Below are positions 12,020 to 23,400 of a DNA stretch of 64,000 nt, piece after piece. The stretch's first letter is position 1, and the number at the start of each line of letters is the position of its first letter. Source of the stretch: Oscarella lobularis (lineage: Eukaryota; Porifera; Homoscleromorpha; Homosclerophorida; Oscarellidae); NCBI RefSeq assembly GCF_947507565.1, contig NC_089189.1, positions 1,674,001-1,738,000 on the forward strand. Reading direction: 5' to 3'. The translations under genes were made by a program, and so were the position numbers. Under the pieces are notes generated by a model. The model was not told the DNA's origin. It made no database searches and saw only the letters and a program-made list of their open reading frames with translations.

Positions 12020-12310
12020 AATAAAATTTTTTCGTCGAGTTGGATAATTTGAGACCGTAGAGTCAACTAGATACTCGAGGTCTATCGTTTTACGTGAAAA
12101 AATCGGAATTCTGTAAAGTGAGGTTTTGGACCAAAAACCATGTGCTATATATAGTTCAGGGATGCTAGAAAATATGACCTTGTCGATTTTCAAATGAACG
12201 CGCTAAATCTATTGTGATTTTTTGAGTTTGATAACTCTGCGAGGTCGAACGCTCGGTGCGAGTCGAATTTTGGCCAAAATCACACTACTTCCGTTACGAA
12301 TTAAGATTAA
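12020..12310 (+). repeat. Dispersed repeat family, copy A
   Basis: Contains TTGGACCAAAAACCATGTGC, TATAGTTCAGGGATGCTAGA and AACGCGCTAAATCTATTGTG in order. The same series occurs in reverse orientation at about 52800-53110. No coding potential seen. Confidence 0.75.
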
Positions 12311-12974
12311 CCACGCCTCGTTAAGAATTCTCGATAAAATTGGCGTTGAAGCGAAACTTGGCCTAGTACTAAGGAGCCCTTGGGAAAAGAAAAACCACTT
12401 CTTCTTACTTGGGACCATTATGATCGCGTTCCTCGCTTGGAGATGTCCAGCGACGCGATGGAGACTCGGAGCAGTCGAGAGGCATCAGTTGCCTACAATC
12501 ACACGTCCTAAGAGCAATTCGTACCGATACCGCTTTCGATCCACACTTTCACCGACGTCCAAGCCGATTTCGAGCTCGAAAACACATGAAAACTGCGAAA
12601 ATGGGATTCAGAGTAACGTTAGATAAGCACAGAAGAGCGTACAGCGTCCGATGTCTTCGCTACGAGCAGATACGCGTTCAAATAGGAAAACGTCGAAAAG
12701 CCTTATACGGGAAATGGGCGTCCCGCATAAACATATAGTGAGATAAAAATAACGCATAAAACGAAATACGTGTCTTGCTAAAAACGCTAAGATAATAAAA
12801 AACAAGGCAGGATAAATAAGACGACCCCGCGTTACAACTACTGCGCATCGAGTAAAAATAAAAATTGAAAAGGAAATAATGAAATAATTACAAATCATGT
12901 AATATCCGAGTTTCAATCTGCATGTACAACTCATTTGATAGACCTAGAAAAAGAAATTAAAAATGATTTTAATA
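12311..12974. other. No gene seen
   Basis: AT-rich in the right half; the long open frames here have no splice or domain support. Confidence 0.3.
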
Positions 12975-14410
12975 TCATTCTTCATTACCCAGAGTAAATT
13001 GATTCAGAATTTCTTTCAATTTGAAATCTTGGTCTTCTCCCCCTGTGACAATGATCTGAGCAGATCCATCTCGATTCTCTACGCAATGGAGAGTGTGACT
13101 ATCAATAGCTGCATTTTCCGGATTTAGGTGAAGCTAATAAAATTGATCACAATTTGATATTAATAGCTCTGATTTCGTACCGCGTAAGATCTTCTTTCGT
13201 CAAAGTCAAGAATGTAGGCGTGGTCTGAAGCGTAGTCTCTGACATACCCGCCAATGAGAAGAAAGCAATTTCTATCTTTGAATCCTAGTTTTGATAATCG
13301 ACAAATTCTGTGATAACTTTGAGCGGATGGTTTTGGAAGGAAATCGATGCAAATCCATGTGTATTACATTTCATTAAATTATTTCCAAACATACAGTACC
13401 GGCTCTAATAGTATCCCACTCTCCAATAATAGCAAGCGATCCCAAACAACCTAACCAAAGACGGAGTTGTATTAATCGTACCTACTCACTTTAGTAATAA
13501 ATCGCACCTCCTCACTTTAGTAATAAATCGTACCTCCTTACTTTAGTTACTCTACCTCCTCACTTTAGTAATTCTACCTACTCTCCAATTAAGCCCCACT
13601 TCCCAATAAAAGGCCACTTCAAACGAGAGTTGAAAAATTAGAGCCCCGGGGTTATTATTAGAGCCGGTACGGTAATTAGGATTTACCTTTTCTCTCAAAT
13701 CAATCACAAATGGATCATCTAATGATTTATTACTGCCATCATCCCCTCCATGGAGTAATCCTCGATGTTGATCAATCGTTTCCATGGCAGCACTGGAACG
13801 TGGTTGTGGTCTTTCTCCACTTAATTCAACATCCAACCAATATCCTAATCATCAACTTTTGAATTATTCCCAGATTTCAAATTGTACCTTTTTCCTTTCC
13901 TTCCTCAAGTACGAATTCATAAATCTCATTATTCACATAGTCATTACAATGCGCTCCTGATTGGAGACGACCTCGAGGAATGTTCATTCCGCTGTATCCC
14001 CCAAACATGATCAATCTCCCTCCAATGGCCCACACACAGCAGAAGGAGCGTTGCCATGGTTTCTTTCCATGAAAGGGAGTGGCGACTTGGATCCATTTCA
14101 TTTTCTTTGGATCCAAACCAAACACCTCTCCCAGATAACCCCAGCGTTCCTTCGCTCCCCCGTACGAATACATGATTCCATTAATGACCACGCATTGTGC
14201 TCCCTCGCAAGGAGGCGGAATATTCTTTCCTTTGGCAATACAACGGTTCCACTTTTTCTCTTCTTGGACATTACATGTCCAGATTTCATTGCGCGGGAAA
14301 TAATAATATTTGGGATGTTTTCCCTTTTTTCCGCCGAATAGGTGCAATTCATCGCCGATCAACGCACTTTCGTGATTAGATCGAGGCTCAGGTGAGGCGA
14401 CTTTGGCCAT
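12975..14410 (-). pseudogene. Kelch-repeat gene copy 1 (probably non-functional duplicate)
   Basis: Kelch beta-propeller fragment in four exons: 13888-14410 (ATG 14410, MAKVASPEPRSNHESALIGD, then ELHLFGG, YSYGG and RLIMFGG blades), 13687-13844 (YWLDVELSGERPQPRSSAAM), about 13190-13357 (WICIDFLPKPSAQSYHRICR, then FLLIGGY) and 12975-13135 (NPENAAIDSHTLHCVENRDG), ending in TGA. It matches the copy at 49730-50869 exon for exon with introns kept, so it is a DNA-level duplicate. The acceptor before exon 3 reads AC where the paralogue has AG (13361-13362), with an in-frame TAA just upstream. The last exon runs into what is an intron in the paralogue, so the downstream coiled-coil/ZU5/Death exons are missing. 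Regulated use of a non-canonical acceptor cannot be excluded. Confidence 0.7.
13478..13585. repeat. Diverged ~22-27-bp tandem repeat in a kelch intron
   Basis: About four units built on TACCTCCTCACTTTAGTAAT, some with an added AAATCG. They lie in the second intron of kelch copy 1, which is longer here than in the paralogue. Confidence 0.75.
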
Positions 14411-14432
14411 TTCGTCGTAAAATGAGGTTTCT

Positions 14433-14813
14433 TTGCTGAGAGAAAGAAGGAAATTTTGCGATCGCGGCCGAAATGCCTTTCAACAAGACATCAAAGCAAT
14501 TGCTTTGCTCGATTTCGTTACAAGGAGGATTCTTACTAGCTTTCTCTCTTCTCCGAAAGAAGAAACGTTCAAACAACTGATCGTACTCAAAGAATACAAA
14601 CGCCCGTATAACATTGCATGGTATGGATCCTCAACTCATTCGAGATCGAGAAGCTTTTCGAAAGCGAGCCATGGCCATTCCAGTAGTCGAAAAGCATGCG
14701 ATGCCATCCGAGAGCGTGGACGGCAAAAAGGAGGTGCCAAAAGCGAAAAGGCGAAGGTGAAGAAAAGCGCGACGTCTTCCGTCAATCCTGGTTTGAAATA
14801 CGAAACGATTTAG
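14433..14813 (+). pseudogene. Degraded copy of the EYKRPYN ORF, head-to-head with kelch copy 1
   Basis: The plus strand carries SSPKEETFKQLIVLKEYKRP then YN, followed by RKACDAIRERG..KGGAKSEK. The same protein is encoded at 63747-63980. Relative to that copy, this one has a 17-nt insertion after YN and a second small insertion, which shift the frame between the two conserved blocks. It begins about 20 nt from the kelch start codon, so the pair may share a promoter. I do not recognise the family. Confidence 0.5.
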
Positions 14814-14899
14814 AGCGCATCTTCAACATCGAATGTCTTGCAAGGCTTGAAGACTTCGATCGGCTCCGTAAGCGCTCATTTCAAAACGAAAAGCAAAAT

Positions 14900-15322
14900 T
14901 TGATATGACGTCCGATTATCGCCGCTAGCTAGCTGGACACTCGTCTTGGCCCGAGCAACGTTTAACTGGAACGTGGGAAATATGTATGGACGGAATGAAG
15001 ACTCTCCTCTTTCCGAAGACTATCCCATACTTGGGAAATTAAGTTCGTCCTGGACTAATTATTCCTTCAAATGGTCGCTTTAGAATTAGAGTCACTGTGG
15101 AGGGTACGTCTTGCAAGAACTCAGGTGGCGAATGGGAAGTTCCTATGACGTGCGCTATCCTAGCTACCTAGTAGACCAGACCAATGCGATGATGTTGAGA
15201 CGTTGAAAGGAAAGAAACTTTTTCACGATATGGTGACTTGGCTTTTCGTTGAAGACAGCACGAAAACGGTTATTCTCACATTGTCAAATACACGGAAGGC
15301 CAGCGAAATGACTGGCAATATC
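14900..15322. other. No gene seen
   Basis: Non-coding on inspection; no repeat relationship noticed inside the window except its right border. Confidence 0.3.
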
Positions 15323-15377
15323 GTTCTCGTAAGAACGTAGCCAATTTATTAAATTTTAAATACTAGATTTTTTCTTG
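15323..15377 (+). repeat. Duplicated sushi exon-intron junction
   Basis: This stretch (TTCTCGTAAGAACGTAGCCA and onward) is nearly identical to 22660-22714, where it spans the donor of CCP exon 6 and the following intron of the large receptor. It appears to be a displaced fragment of that gene or of a lost paralogue. Confidence 0.75.
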
Positions 15378-15818
15378 ACTGGCAATATCGTCGTCAATAG
15401 TTGAATGAAAAGACGCATTGAGGAATATTATGTGATCGTAGCACGGGTTGACCAGCTTGGTTATCCGTTCGCACAGCTTCTTGGCAAGCTAGAGTCAGGT
15501 CGTCCCCAGCCCCGAAGCTCTGCATGTTCTTCGGGACCTCGACGCGGGCTAGTTGTGCTAGCGAGCACGTTCCTTGCTTTTTTCGGTGGCTGCGTAGGTT
15601 AAACCGTTGTTGCTGCGGATCAAGCGAGAATGAAAGGTTCTTCCGGGTATTTGGCGACGACATATCCCGGCCGGAGACTCACCATAAAAACTCGCCGTAG
15701 AATCCGCCGTTTATTGGAGTCATCCTTTGGTATTGAGCGGCTGGGAAGACTCGCGCTGCTTCCTTTTAGAAGTAAGAACGCGTTTTCCTTCGTTAATTAA
15801 GCACAGTTGCTGTAGGTT

Positions 15819-17565
15819 CTAGAGTAGGACCTCGGCTTTCGGACATTCTGCGATTTCGGACGCTCGCACAGCAAATCTAGCAAACCGATTCTGGCTTTCT
15901 ATGACGCATTTGAAAGCCCAATCCCTGCCAGGAAGATGTGCTAGAGCGCGAATCAATAGTAGCCTCGGTCCCAGGCCCTTCTCCTCTGATCCCGGATACC
16001 CCGGGGAGGAGAAGGGCCTGGGACCGAAGCTAAATTAATAGACCAAACCCTCGTGATTTTATGAGAAGATTAGCGCGCGCAGGTCAAATCCTCCGCTTTC
16101 GGACAACAGTATCGCTTTCGGACACGTATGCGTAGCTCATTCAAATTTTAATTTTTCGTTTAGAATATTTTTTACGAAATTCTCTATCATAGAGCTTTCG
16201 AACGCAGTAAAGCTTTAGCCAAATGGTCTAGTCTATCGCATGCTAAAAATCGACGAATATACCGACATCGCACCTCGGTGTTCGGACACCAGTTATTCCG
16301 TTTGCAAAGCCCAAATCCGTTTCTAAAAGGATATTCAGAATTTTCTGTAAGGTATTTGAGACGATTTTTAAAAGCAGCTTAACTTTGCTAAACAATTGGG
16401 CTGTTTAATGCATGAAAATGCATTTCTTGGGTTTGCTTTAGTAGCCATAAAACTAAATATAGCAACGAAAATACCCAAACTGGCACAGAAGCAAGCAGTG
16501 CGAAGAAAAAGTTACCCTAAATTTTCGTATTAATGAAAAATTCTGCCGCATACAGTACTTTACGCCAAATGCATTTGTCGTGCTGATTTTGATCGCAACG
16601 TCAGAAACATTACATAAAAGTACGCCTTTTTACAGTATCTGTCTCTTCCATAAGTAGAGCAAGTATATTTTTAGCGGCATCGAGTTTCATGAAGATATCA
16701 CAGCCAGAGTGTGATACCAAGAATCTGAAATTCGATCTTTACATAAGAGCACTCAAACTGAAATTCTTAGAACGCAATAGATAAATTAATAAATGCAGAT
16801 GGTCAGCTTGACGTAGCCTGAGCTCTTGGCAATATACCATAAACAGTACAAACACTATGATAAAGTTTGAACAAACTGCATTTTGCGTAACGTCCTGTAC
16901 TGGTATGTGACAGAATTTTTCAATAATTTGAAGTTTAAGGGTGACTTTTTCTTCGCACCGCTTGCTTCTGTACCAGTTTGGGTAATCTCGTTGCTATATT
17001 TAGTTTTATAGCTACTAAAGCAAACCCAAGAAATGCATTTTCATGCACTAAACAGCCTAATTGCTTAGCAAAGTTACTCTTTTTCAAGCTGCTTTTGAAA
17101 ATCGTCTCAAATACCTTACACAAAATTCAGAATATCCTTTTAGAAACGGATTTGGGCTTTGCAAACGGAATAACTGGTGTCCGAACACCGAGGTGCGATG
17201 TCGGTATATTCGTCGATTTTTAGCATGCGATAGACTAGACCATTTGGCTAAAGCTTTACTGCGTTTGAAAGCTCTATGATAGAGGATTTTGTGAAAAAAA
17301 TTCTAGGCGAAACATTAAAATTTGAATGAGCTACGCATACGTGTCCGAAAGCGATACTGTTGTCCGAAACCGGAGGATTTGACCTGCGCGCGCTAATCTT
17401 CTCATAAAATCACGAGCGTTTGGTCTATTGATTTGCGCTCTAGCACATCTTCCTGGCAGGGATTGGGCTTTCAAATGCGCCATAGGAAGCCAGAATCGGT
17501 TTGCTAGATTTGCTGTGCGAGCGTCCGAAATCGCAGAATGTCCGAAAGCCGAGGTCCTACTCTAG
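15819..17565. mobile_element. Long foldback (inverted-repeat) element, ~1.75 kb
   Basis: The left arm (about 15819-16517) and right arm (about 16933-17565) are inverted copies of roughly 630-690 bp with scattered differences, separated by about 415 bp of unique sequence. The ends read TAGAGTAGGACC and GGTCCTACTCTA, so TA flanks an inverted GAGTAGGACC terminus, as in Tc1/mariner-type insertions. The motif TTCGGACA recurs several times in each arm near the ends, like subterminal transposase sites. No transposase ORF is visible. The left arm is interrupted by the 73-bp element at 15960-16032. Confidence 0.85.
15960..16032. mobile_element. TAGCCTC-family mini-element, 73 bp, inside the foldback
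   Basis: Almost entirely a palindrome: TAGCCTCGGTCCCAGGCCCT at the left and its inverse ending GGGACCGAAGCTA. It is flanked by AATCAATAG (15951-15959) and AATTAATAG (16033-16041), a 9-bp duplication with one mismatch. The right arm of the host foldback has the uninterrupted site (reverse complement AATCAATAGACCAAAC). Confidence 0.88.
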
Positions 17566-17849
17566 TTAGTCGATTGAGGCGACGTCCTTCCCCGTTTCGC
17601 TGCGCAACAGAACAGAGTCTGAGTCGTCTGATTTAGATGTACGTTCTTCGGACCTAGAGCCGCTCCGTACGGGCGACTCGGAGTCTCGGCTAATTAAGGC
17701 ATCCTTCGCTCTATCTCTTTACTCTTAAATACACCATAAAAAATACTATTTTTATACGATTTTTTTGTCAGGGAGTCGTGCTCGACGATAAAGCGTTTGC
17801 CTGCATGTCTGTGGATGCTTTGTGCCGACGAACGAATCTACGAGGTTTA

Positions 17850-19031
17850 ATTGTCCGCATTTGACCAAGGATCGAGCCCCAGTGGTGTAGGCGAAAAGGG
17901 AGAATTGGTCTCTGCGGCGTTAATTCATAGAGTTCAGGCAAACATGCAGCTCGCGCTGGGAGCGTAGGCTCATTTCCGAACCAATCTTTAAAATGCACTT
18001 CTAGTTTCGATCAATCAATTGAGGGCGGTGTTGGGGCTCCGAGCTAGGGATTGTGGCATCATAGCTTTTATGAATGAAGCTACTAACGTATGCACGCAGA
18101 AAGGAGAAATGGGAGATGCCGGACCAAAGGTAGGTTTGTCTTGCATTATACCGCATCCTTTCACGTGAGACCGTTTGCGTATGCAGGGAGAAGTGGAACC
18201 GGAAGGACCCAAAGGGCAGGTACCGCGAAACTTTTCTTCCTATAGGAAGCCTAAGCTAAACCTGCATTTTATCAGAAAGGCGAGCCTGGAGAAACGCCAG
18301 GTATTTTAACACCAAGCTCGAGCATTGTCAAAGCAACCATCGTTCATTTTAGTCATCAACGAGTGGCTACTTCTCAACGAGTCGTGCAGTACCTGCTCTT
18401 GTCTTTACGGAAGAAACAGTCAAGCGCAAAGCGGAATCTACGACGTCATTTTTTCGAACTCGACGCGAACTATTCGAGTCTACTGCGACATGGATACGGA
18501 CGGTGGCGGATGGACCGTCTTTCAACGACGACAAGACCGATCCGTCGATTTCTATCGCGAGTGGAACGACTACAAGCGCCGGTTTGGCAACTTAAATGTC
18601 GAATTCTGGTTAGGTTTCGATTACATACACTGGCTACTCAGTCTTAGTCCCACCGGAAATGAGCTAAGGGTCGACCTTGGAGATGCGAAGGAAATAGAGA
18701 GCATGTAAAATACGCCAATTTTAGCGTGGGTGACGAAAGTGCCAAGTACGTTCTTGGTGTTAGCGGGTTCAATAATGGAATTGTTGGCGACTCGCTCTTT
18801 TTCCACAATGGGATCAAGTTTTCGACGAAAGACCAAAACAATGGTCCTACTCCGAGCGAAAACTGGGCCACTACGGTGCTTGGTGGTACCAAGACTATAC
18901 AAACACTTGCTATGGTTCGAGTCTAAACGGTGGGTATCACCGTACGGATCCACTGACTGCAATAGCGTGGCGCGATTGGAAATTAAGTCGAGCCCCTCAA
19001 CTTTTCCGAAATGAAATTTCGATCTAAATGA
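17850..19031 (+). pseudogene. Collagen-like / fibrinogen-related (ficolin-like) pseudogene
   Basis: Short collagen exons come first: GVGEKGEL near 17890, then 18100-18129 (KGEMGDAGPK), 18187-18219 (GEVEPEGPKGQ) and 18276-18300 (KGEPGETP). A fibrinogen C-terminal domain exon follows from 18353: [43 protein letters not shown]. The frame then breaks near 18686 (stop at 18706), resumes as KYANFSVGDE..GDSLFFHN, breaks again at the NC codon near 18866, continues as GHYGAWWYQDYTNTCYGSSL, and breaks a third time near 18992 before FSEMKFRSK and TGA (19029). Ficolin-type lectins bind acetylated sugars. Three indels make this a pseudogene unless they are assembly errors. The 5' end was not found. Confidence 0.85.
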
Positions 19032-19309
19032 AAGTCGATCCTTAGGTCTGGCCAAGCTACTTTAGATTGATGTTTCTGTTTCTCTGTCGTTCGAATGTTA
19101 ATTCCAATGTCCGACTCCTCATGTACGAATTGTTTTTAGATAAAAAAATTTGTGTCATTACAAGTCTATACCACTGGGAGAGGCAGCTATCTAATCAGTA
19201 CATGCTCGATCATTATAATAACCGCATCCTAATTAAATTTTATGCCACCTCGTACCGCAAATTTCTTTTTCATCTTCCGCAAACCGACTATTATCGTTAG
19301 TGCAAACGC

Positions 19310-19731
19310 TAGCCTCGCCTCATGCAGACCCTTTCTCGCTTTCCCGTCTCAAGCGAGAAAGGCTTCTGGGATGGTACCGCCCACTATCGCCCCGCCTATC
19401 TAGTCAAACCCTACTTTTCTACGCGTCTCAGCATTCGAGCGAGGCCTATAGCTCTGTTAGAGACTTTCACCATGCTTCCGCTTTTTGTCGCGATCTCTCG
19501 AGAAGAGTTCTCTACAGCATTGCGTCCCACGACGTATAACAAATAAGGCTATTTATACTGTAGTAGTTTTGTCCCTAGGGACAGTTAATTAGGGCGGTAC
19601 AGTAGTACCTCCGTACGACCCCTCTTGCCAGCGACCACCTCCTTTTTTGCGGACACTTTTTTACCATCCCAGACCCATTCTCGCTTGAGAGGAGCATCTG
19701 GGAAAGCGAGAAAGGGTCTGAGACGAGGCTA
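19310..19731. mobile_element. TAGCCTC-family element, 422 bp, perfect 9-bp TSD
   Basis: The ends are TAGCCTCGCCTCATGCAGAC and, inverted, TAGCCTCGTCTCAGACCC, followed on both sides by TTTCTCGCTTTCCC. Flanks are TGCAAACGC at 19301-19309 and 19732-19740. No ORF inside. Confidence 0.9.
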
Positions 19732-19740
19732 TGCAAACGC

Positions 19741-20408
19741 AGGCAGCAACAGGTGAAGCTGTGAAGTCGGACGTGGTTGTGCGAGATAAACTAGCCACTT
19801 TATCTCGCAAAAACAGAGTCTGCGTTGCAAAACGGCTTCTTCGTCGCGAAAGAACCCAAACGAATGTTATCCGGGCGTCACAGTTAGTAGAATCACGTGG
19901 TTTGAAGGATCTAGGAACGAAGCGATATCTGCTCTAGCGCAGTCAAATTGGACATTTCAATCGACGGGGTATGTTTTCTGTGTTCTACAGAAGGCTACTT
20001 TGTGCAAACAGCGAAGCGAGGCTCTCCAACAGGAACCGCGATAACTCAGACGGTGGTAAAGTTATTCCTCTTACGCACGCGTAGGCGTCGTATGTGGGAG
20101 CGCTGGCGACCCGGCTGCGGATCGCGAAATTGCTCACGAGATGATCAAACGATCCGGAGATGATCAAACGATCCGTCATTCATCCTAACAGCATCCAAGC
20201 ATAGGTGTGCGTCACCTTTGGTGCGGTGATTTCTCGCGAAAGAACCGGCATAAAAACGTCTGTTGGCCAAAACCTTATAGAATACGTACAAGTGCCGGGT
20301 AAGTGTATTGTAAGTACGTATATCTATATATATATATTCAGCTGATTTATTAATCCCACTCTTCGTTTTGATTGCAAGGATAAAGGCAGCTAATACGTTT
20401 GTCTCATA
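19741..20408. other. Upstream of the large receptor; short tandem duplication
   Basis: No supported gene. A 19-bp unit containing GATGATCAAACGATCCG is duplicated in tandem at about 20138-20175. A TATATATATAT run at about 20323-20336 lies some 75-85 nt before the receptor ATG and could act as a promoter element. Confidence 0.35.
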
Positions 20409-23400
20409 ATGTTCTTTGCTGCTCTACTCTTGCTACTGCAGCACTCGATATGTCACGTGCTCTCCCAAGCACGTAAGTGAGGGTTCAGGGTTCAGGGCGG
20501 GGGGGACGAATCTCTGCGGGGACTCGAATACCGGCATTCGCGCATAAGCGTGTCCACCTAATTCCGCGCATTCCTTTCTTTTTCTGTACTGTAGCTCTTC
20601 GTTTGGTCGGTGGCTCGACGCGCTACGAAGGTCGCGTCGAAATCTCCTATAACTCTACGTGGGGAACCGTTTGCGATGATGGCTGGGACATCGACGACGC
20701 GAACGTCGTTTGCCGTCAACTTTTTCAAACGTCCGCTTATAAGTACCTACACAGCGCACATTTTGGAGAAGGCTCAGAAACGATTTGGCTTGATGATGTG
20801 GGATGTACTGGAAATGAGACGAGTTTCGACCGATGTTACCACAGAGGCTGGGGTTCTCATAACTGCGGTCACAACGAAGACGCCGGCGTCGTCTGCAACA
20901 CCGATGAAGTGAGATTAGTTGGTGGCACGTCGATTTACGAAGATCGCGTCGAAATATTTCACAACAACGAGTGGGGAACGGTGTGCGACGACAGCTGGGG
21001 TTTGTACGACGCCCACGTTGTGTGTCGTCAATTAGGCTACGGTTCGGCGACGGCGGCCAGATGCTGCGCAACTTTCGGTCTAGGATCCGGCACGATTTGG
21101 CTCGATGAGGTTGCCTGTTCTGGATCAGAGCAGACACTCGCTTCTTGTAGTGCCAACTCTTGGGGTGGTCACAACTGTGGCCACAATGAGGACGCTGGGG
21201 TCATTTGCCATGGTTCGATCATTGCTTGGTACAAAATAGAAATTCAGTGTCAGCTTACGTATTCCAGGCCCATTGAGACCGTGCGTCGCTTTGGCTACTC
21301 CCGTACACGGCTCGAAATCAGGAAACTCCACGGTTCTCGCAGCGTCAGTCTCGTTCTCGTGCTCGTTGGGCTACACGCTGAGCGGGTCGAGTCGACGCAC
21401 TTGTCTAATCGACGGCACTTGGTCGGGATCTCAGCCAACGTGCAACGGTATAAAGTTAATCTATATTACTTATATTTTATTGTTTCTTTGTGTAGCCGTT
21501 GACTGTGGTTCGCTGCCGGCTCCTTCGTACGGCAGCTTCTCTGGAAGTTCGACGCTCTATGGAGCGACAATACGCTTCAGTTGCAATGCCGGATACAGCC
21601 TCTCTGGTTCGTCGTCGCGATCCTGCGCATCCAGCGGTCAGTGGAACGGATCCCAACCGACGTGCAATCGTGAGAACGATGTCAATGCCACGAATCGTTT
21701 CCTAGTTTTAATTACGTTCAGGAATCTACTGTCCTTTGCTGTCGAGACCCAGCTTTGGGTCCATATCGACGTCCAGTCGAACCTTTGGAACGACGGTGAC
21801 GTTTTCGTGTTCCCTTGGCTACAGACTCGTCGGCTCGTCGTCTCGCTCGTGTCAGATCAGCGGCTCGTGGACTGGATCCGCAGCGTCGTGCATTGGTACG
21901 TAGCATTAACACACGTGGACTTCGAGATCTACATTCTCTTCTCTAAGTCGTCACTTGCGCATCGCTTTCGACTCCTCTCAATGGAGTCAAGACGGGCACG
22001 TCGGTGACGTATGGATCCATTGTGAAGTTCTCCTGCAAATCGGGCTACACGCTGTCCGGTTCGTCGAGTCGCTCGTGCTCGGCAAGTGGAGACTTGACTG
22101 GAACTCAACCCGTTTGCACACGTAAGACAACGTGCACGCATAGCGTCTATGTATGTTTATACATACTGTATTTTTTTGTGAGTATTCTGTTATTGTCTAT
22201 TAATTAATAGATTCTGTTCTAACCTTTCCATATAAAGAAGGTGGCTAACTGTATCATTTTAGCTACTAGGTGTCCAGCCCTTGCTCCTTTGAGTCACGGT
22301 CACATGTCATCGACGTCTGTCAGCGCCGGAACGATCGTATCCTTTTCGTGCAGCAAAGGCTACACCCTTTCGGGATCCACAACACGAACATGTCAGTTGT
22401 CAGGATCGTGGAGCGGAACGCAGCCCACGTGCACGAGTAAAGTCGCTATCTTTTACCCCCTCTCCTTTGAGTGACTCCTCGTTTAGTCGTTAACTGCGGT
22501 GGCCTGTCAACTCCTAGCAATGCAGTCAAAACAGGAAATTCGACCTCTTTCGGAGCAATCGTCTCTTTCACTTGCTCTCAATTAAGGCTACGTTATCATT
22601 GGTTCCGCGTCTAGAACGTGCCAGAGCTCGGGAAAGTGGAGCGGCACTCAGCCCAAATGTTCTCGTAAGAACGTCGCCAATTTATTAAATTTTAAATAGT
22701 AGATTTTTTCTTGTCTTAGTTGTTGACTGTGGTGCTTTAGCTGCACCGGCTCACGGCACCAAGACCGGCTCCAGAACGACGTACGGAGCAAGAATGTCGT
22801 TTCAGTGCTCACTCGGCTACGTTCGCGCGGGCTCGTCATCTCGCACGTGTCAGTCTGATGGCACCTGGAGCGGCACGCAGCCTTCGTGCTTAAGTAATAA
22901 CTCGGCTTTTTGTTTCGAACGTTCGTTCTGATTCTACTTCCTTTAGTTGTGGACTGCGGTAGTCTTTCGGCTCCGAGCAACGCTGAAATGCACGGCAGTC
23001 TCTCAACGTACGCCTCAAAGGCTTCACCCTGCAAGGATCGAAGAGTCGCACGTGTCAAGCGAATGGCACGTGGAGCGGCCAGCCTGTCTCATGCGAACGT
23101 GAGTAGAGAGACAAACGTGTATTATATATATAAGCAATTTTAATTTTTTTGGCAGAGGTTTACTGTTCGGCTTTGTCGTCGGTTAGCAACGGCGTGAGAA
23201 CTGGCAATGGTACTCTATACGCATCAGTGGTGAAGTTTGGCTGCAAGACTGGCTATAAACTTTACGGTTCGAGTTCGAGGACGTGTCAAAACGACGGAAC
23301 GTGGAGCGGCTCTCAGCCCACTTGCTCACGTCAGTGCACTATATAGCTTTTAAATACACGTGCCCTCTTTTTGAGTAACCTCATCTGAGAATTCACTGAC

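Noticed and set aside
13358-13362. AC acceptor as evidence for a U12-type AT-AC intron in kelch copy 1
   Set aside because: The donor is an ordinary GTAAAT, and the paralogue has AG at the same place; loss of the acceptor fits better.
16978-17279. Plus-strand ORFs in the foldback right arm
   Set aside because: The corresponding inverted sequence in the left arm is not open in the same frame; they are non-coding arm sequence.
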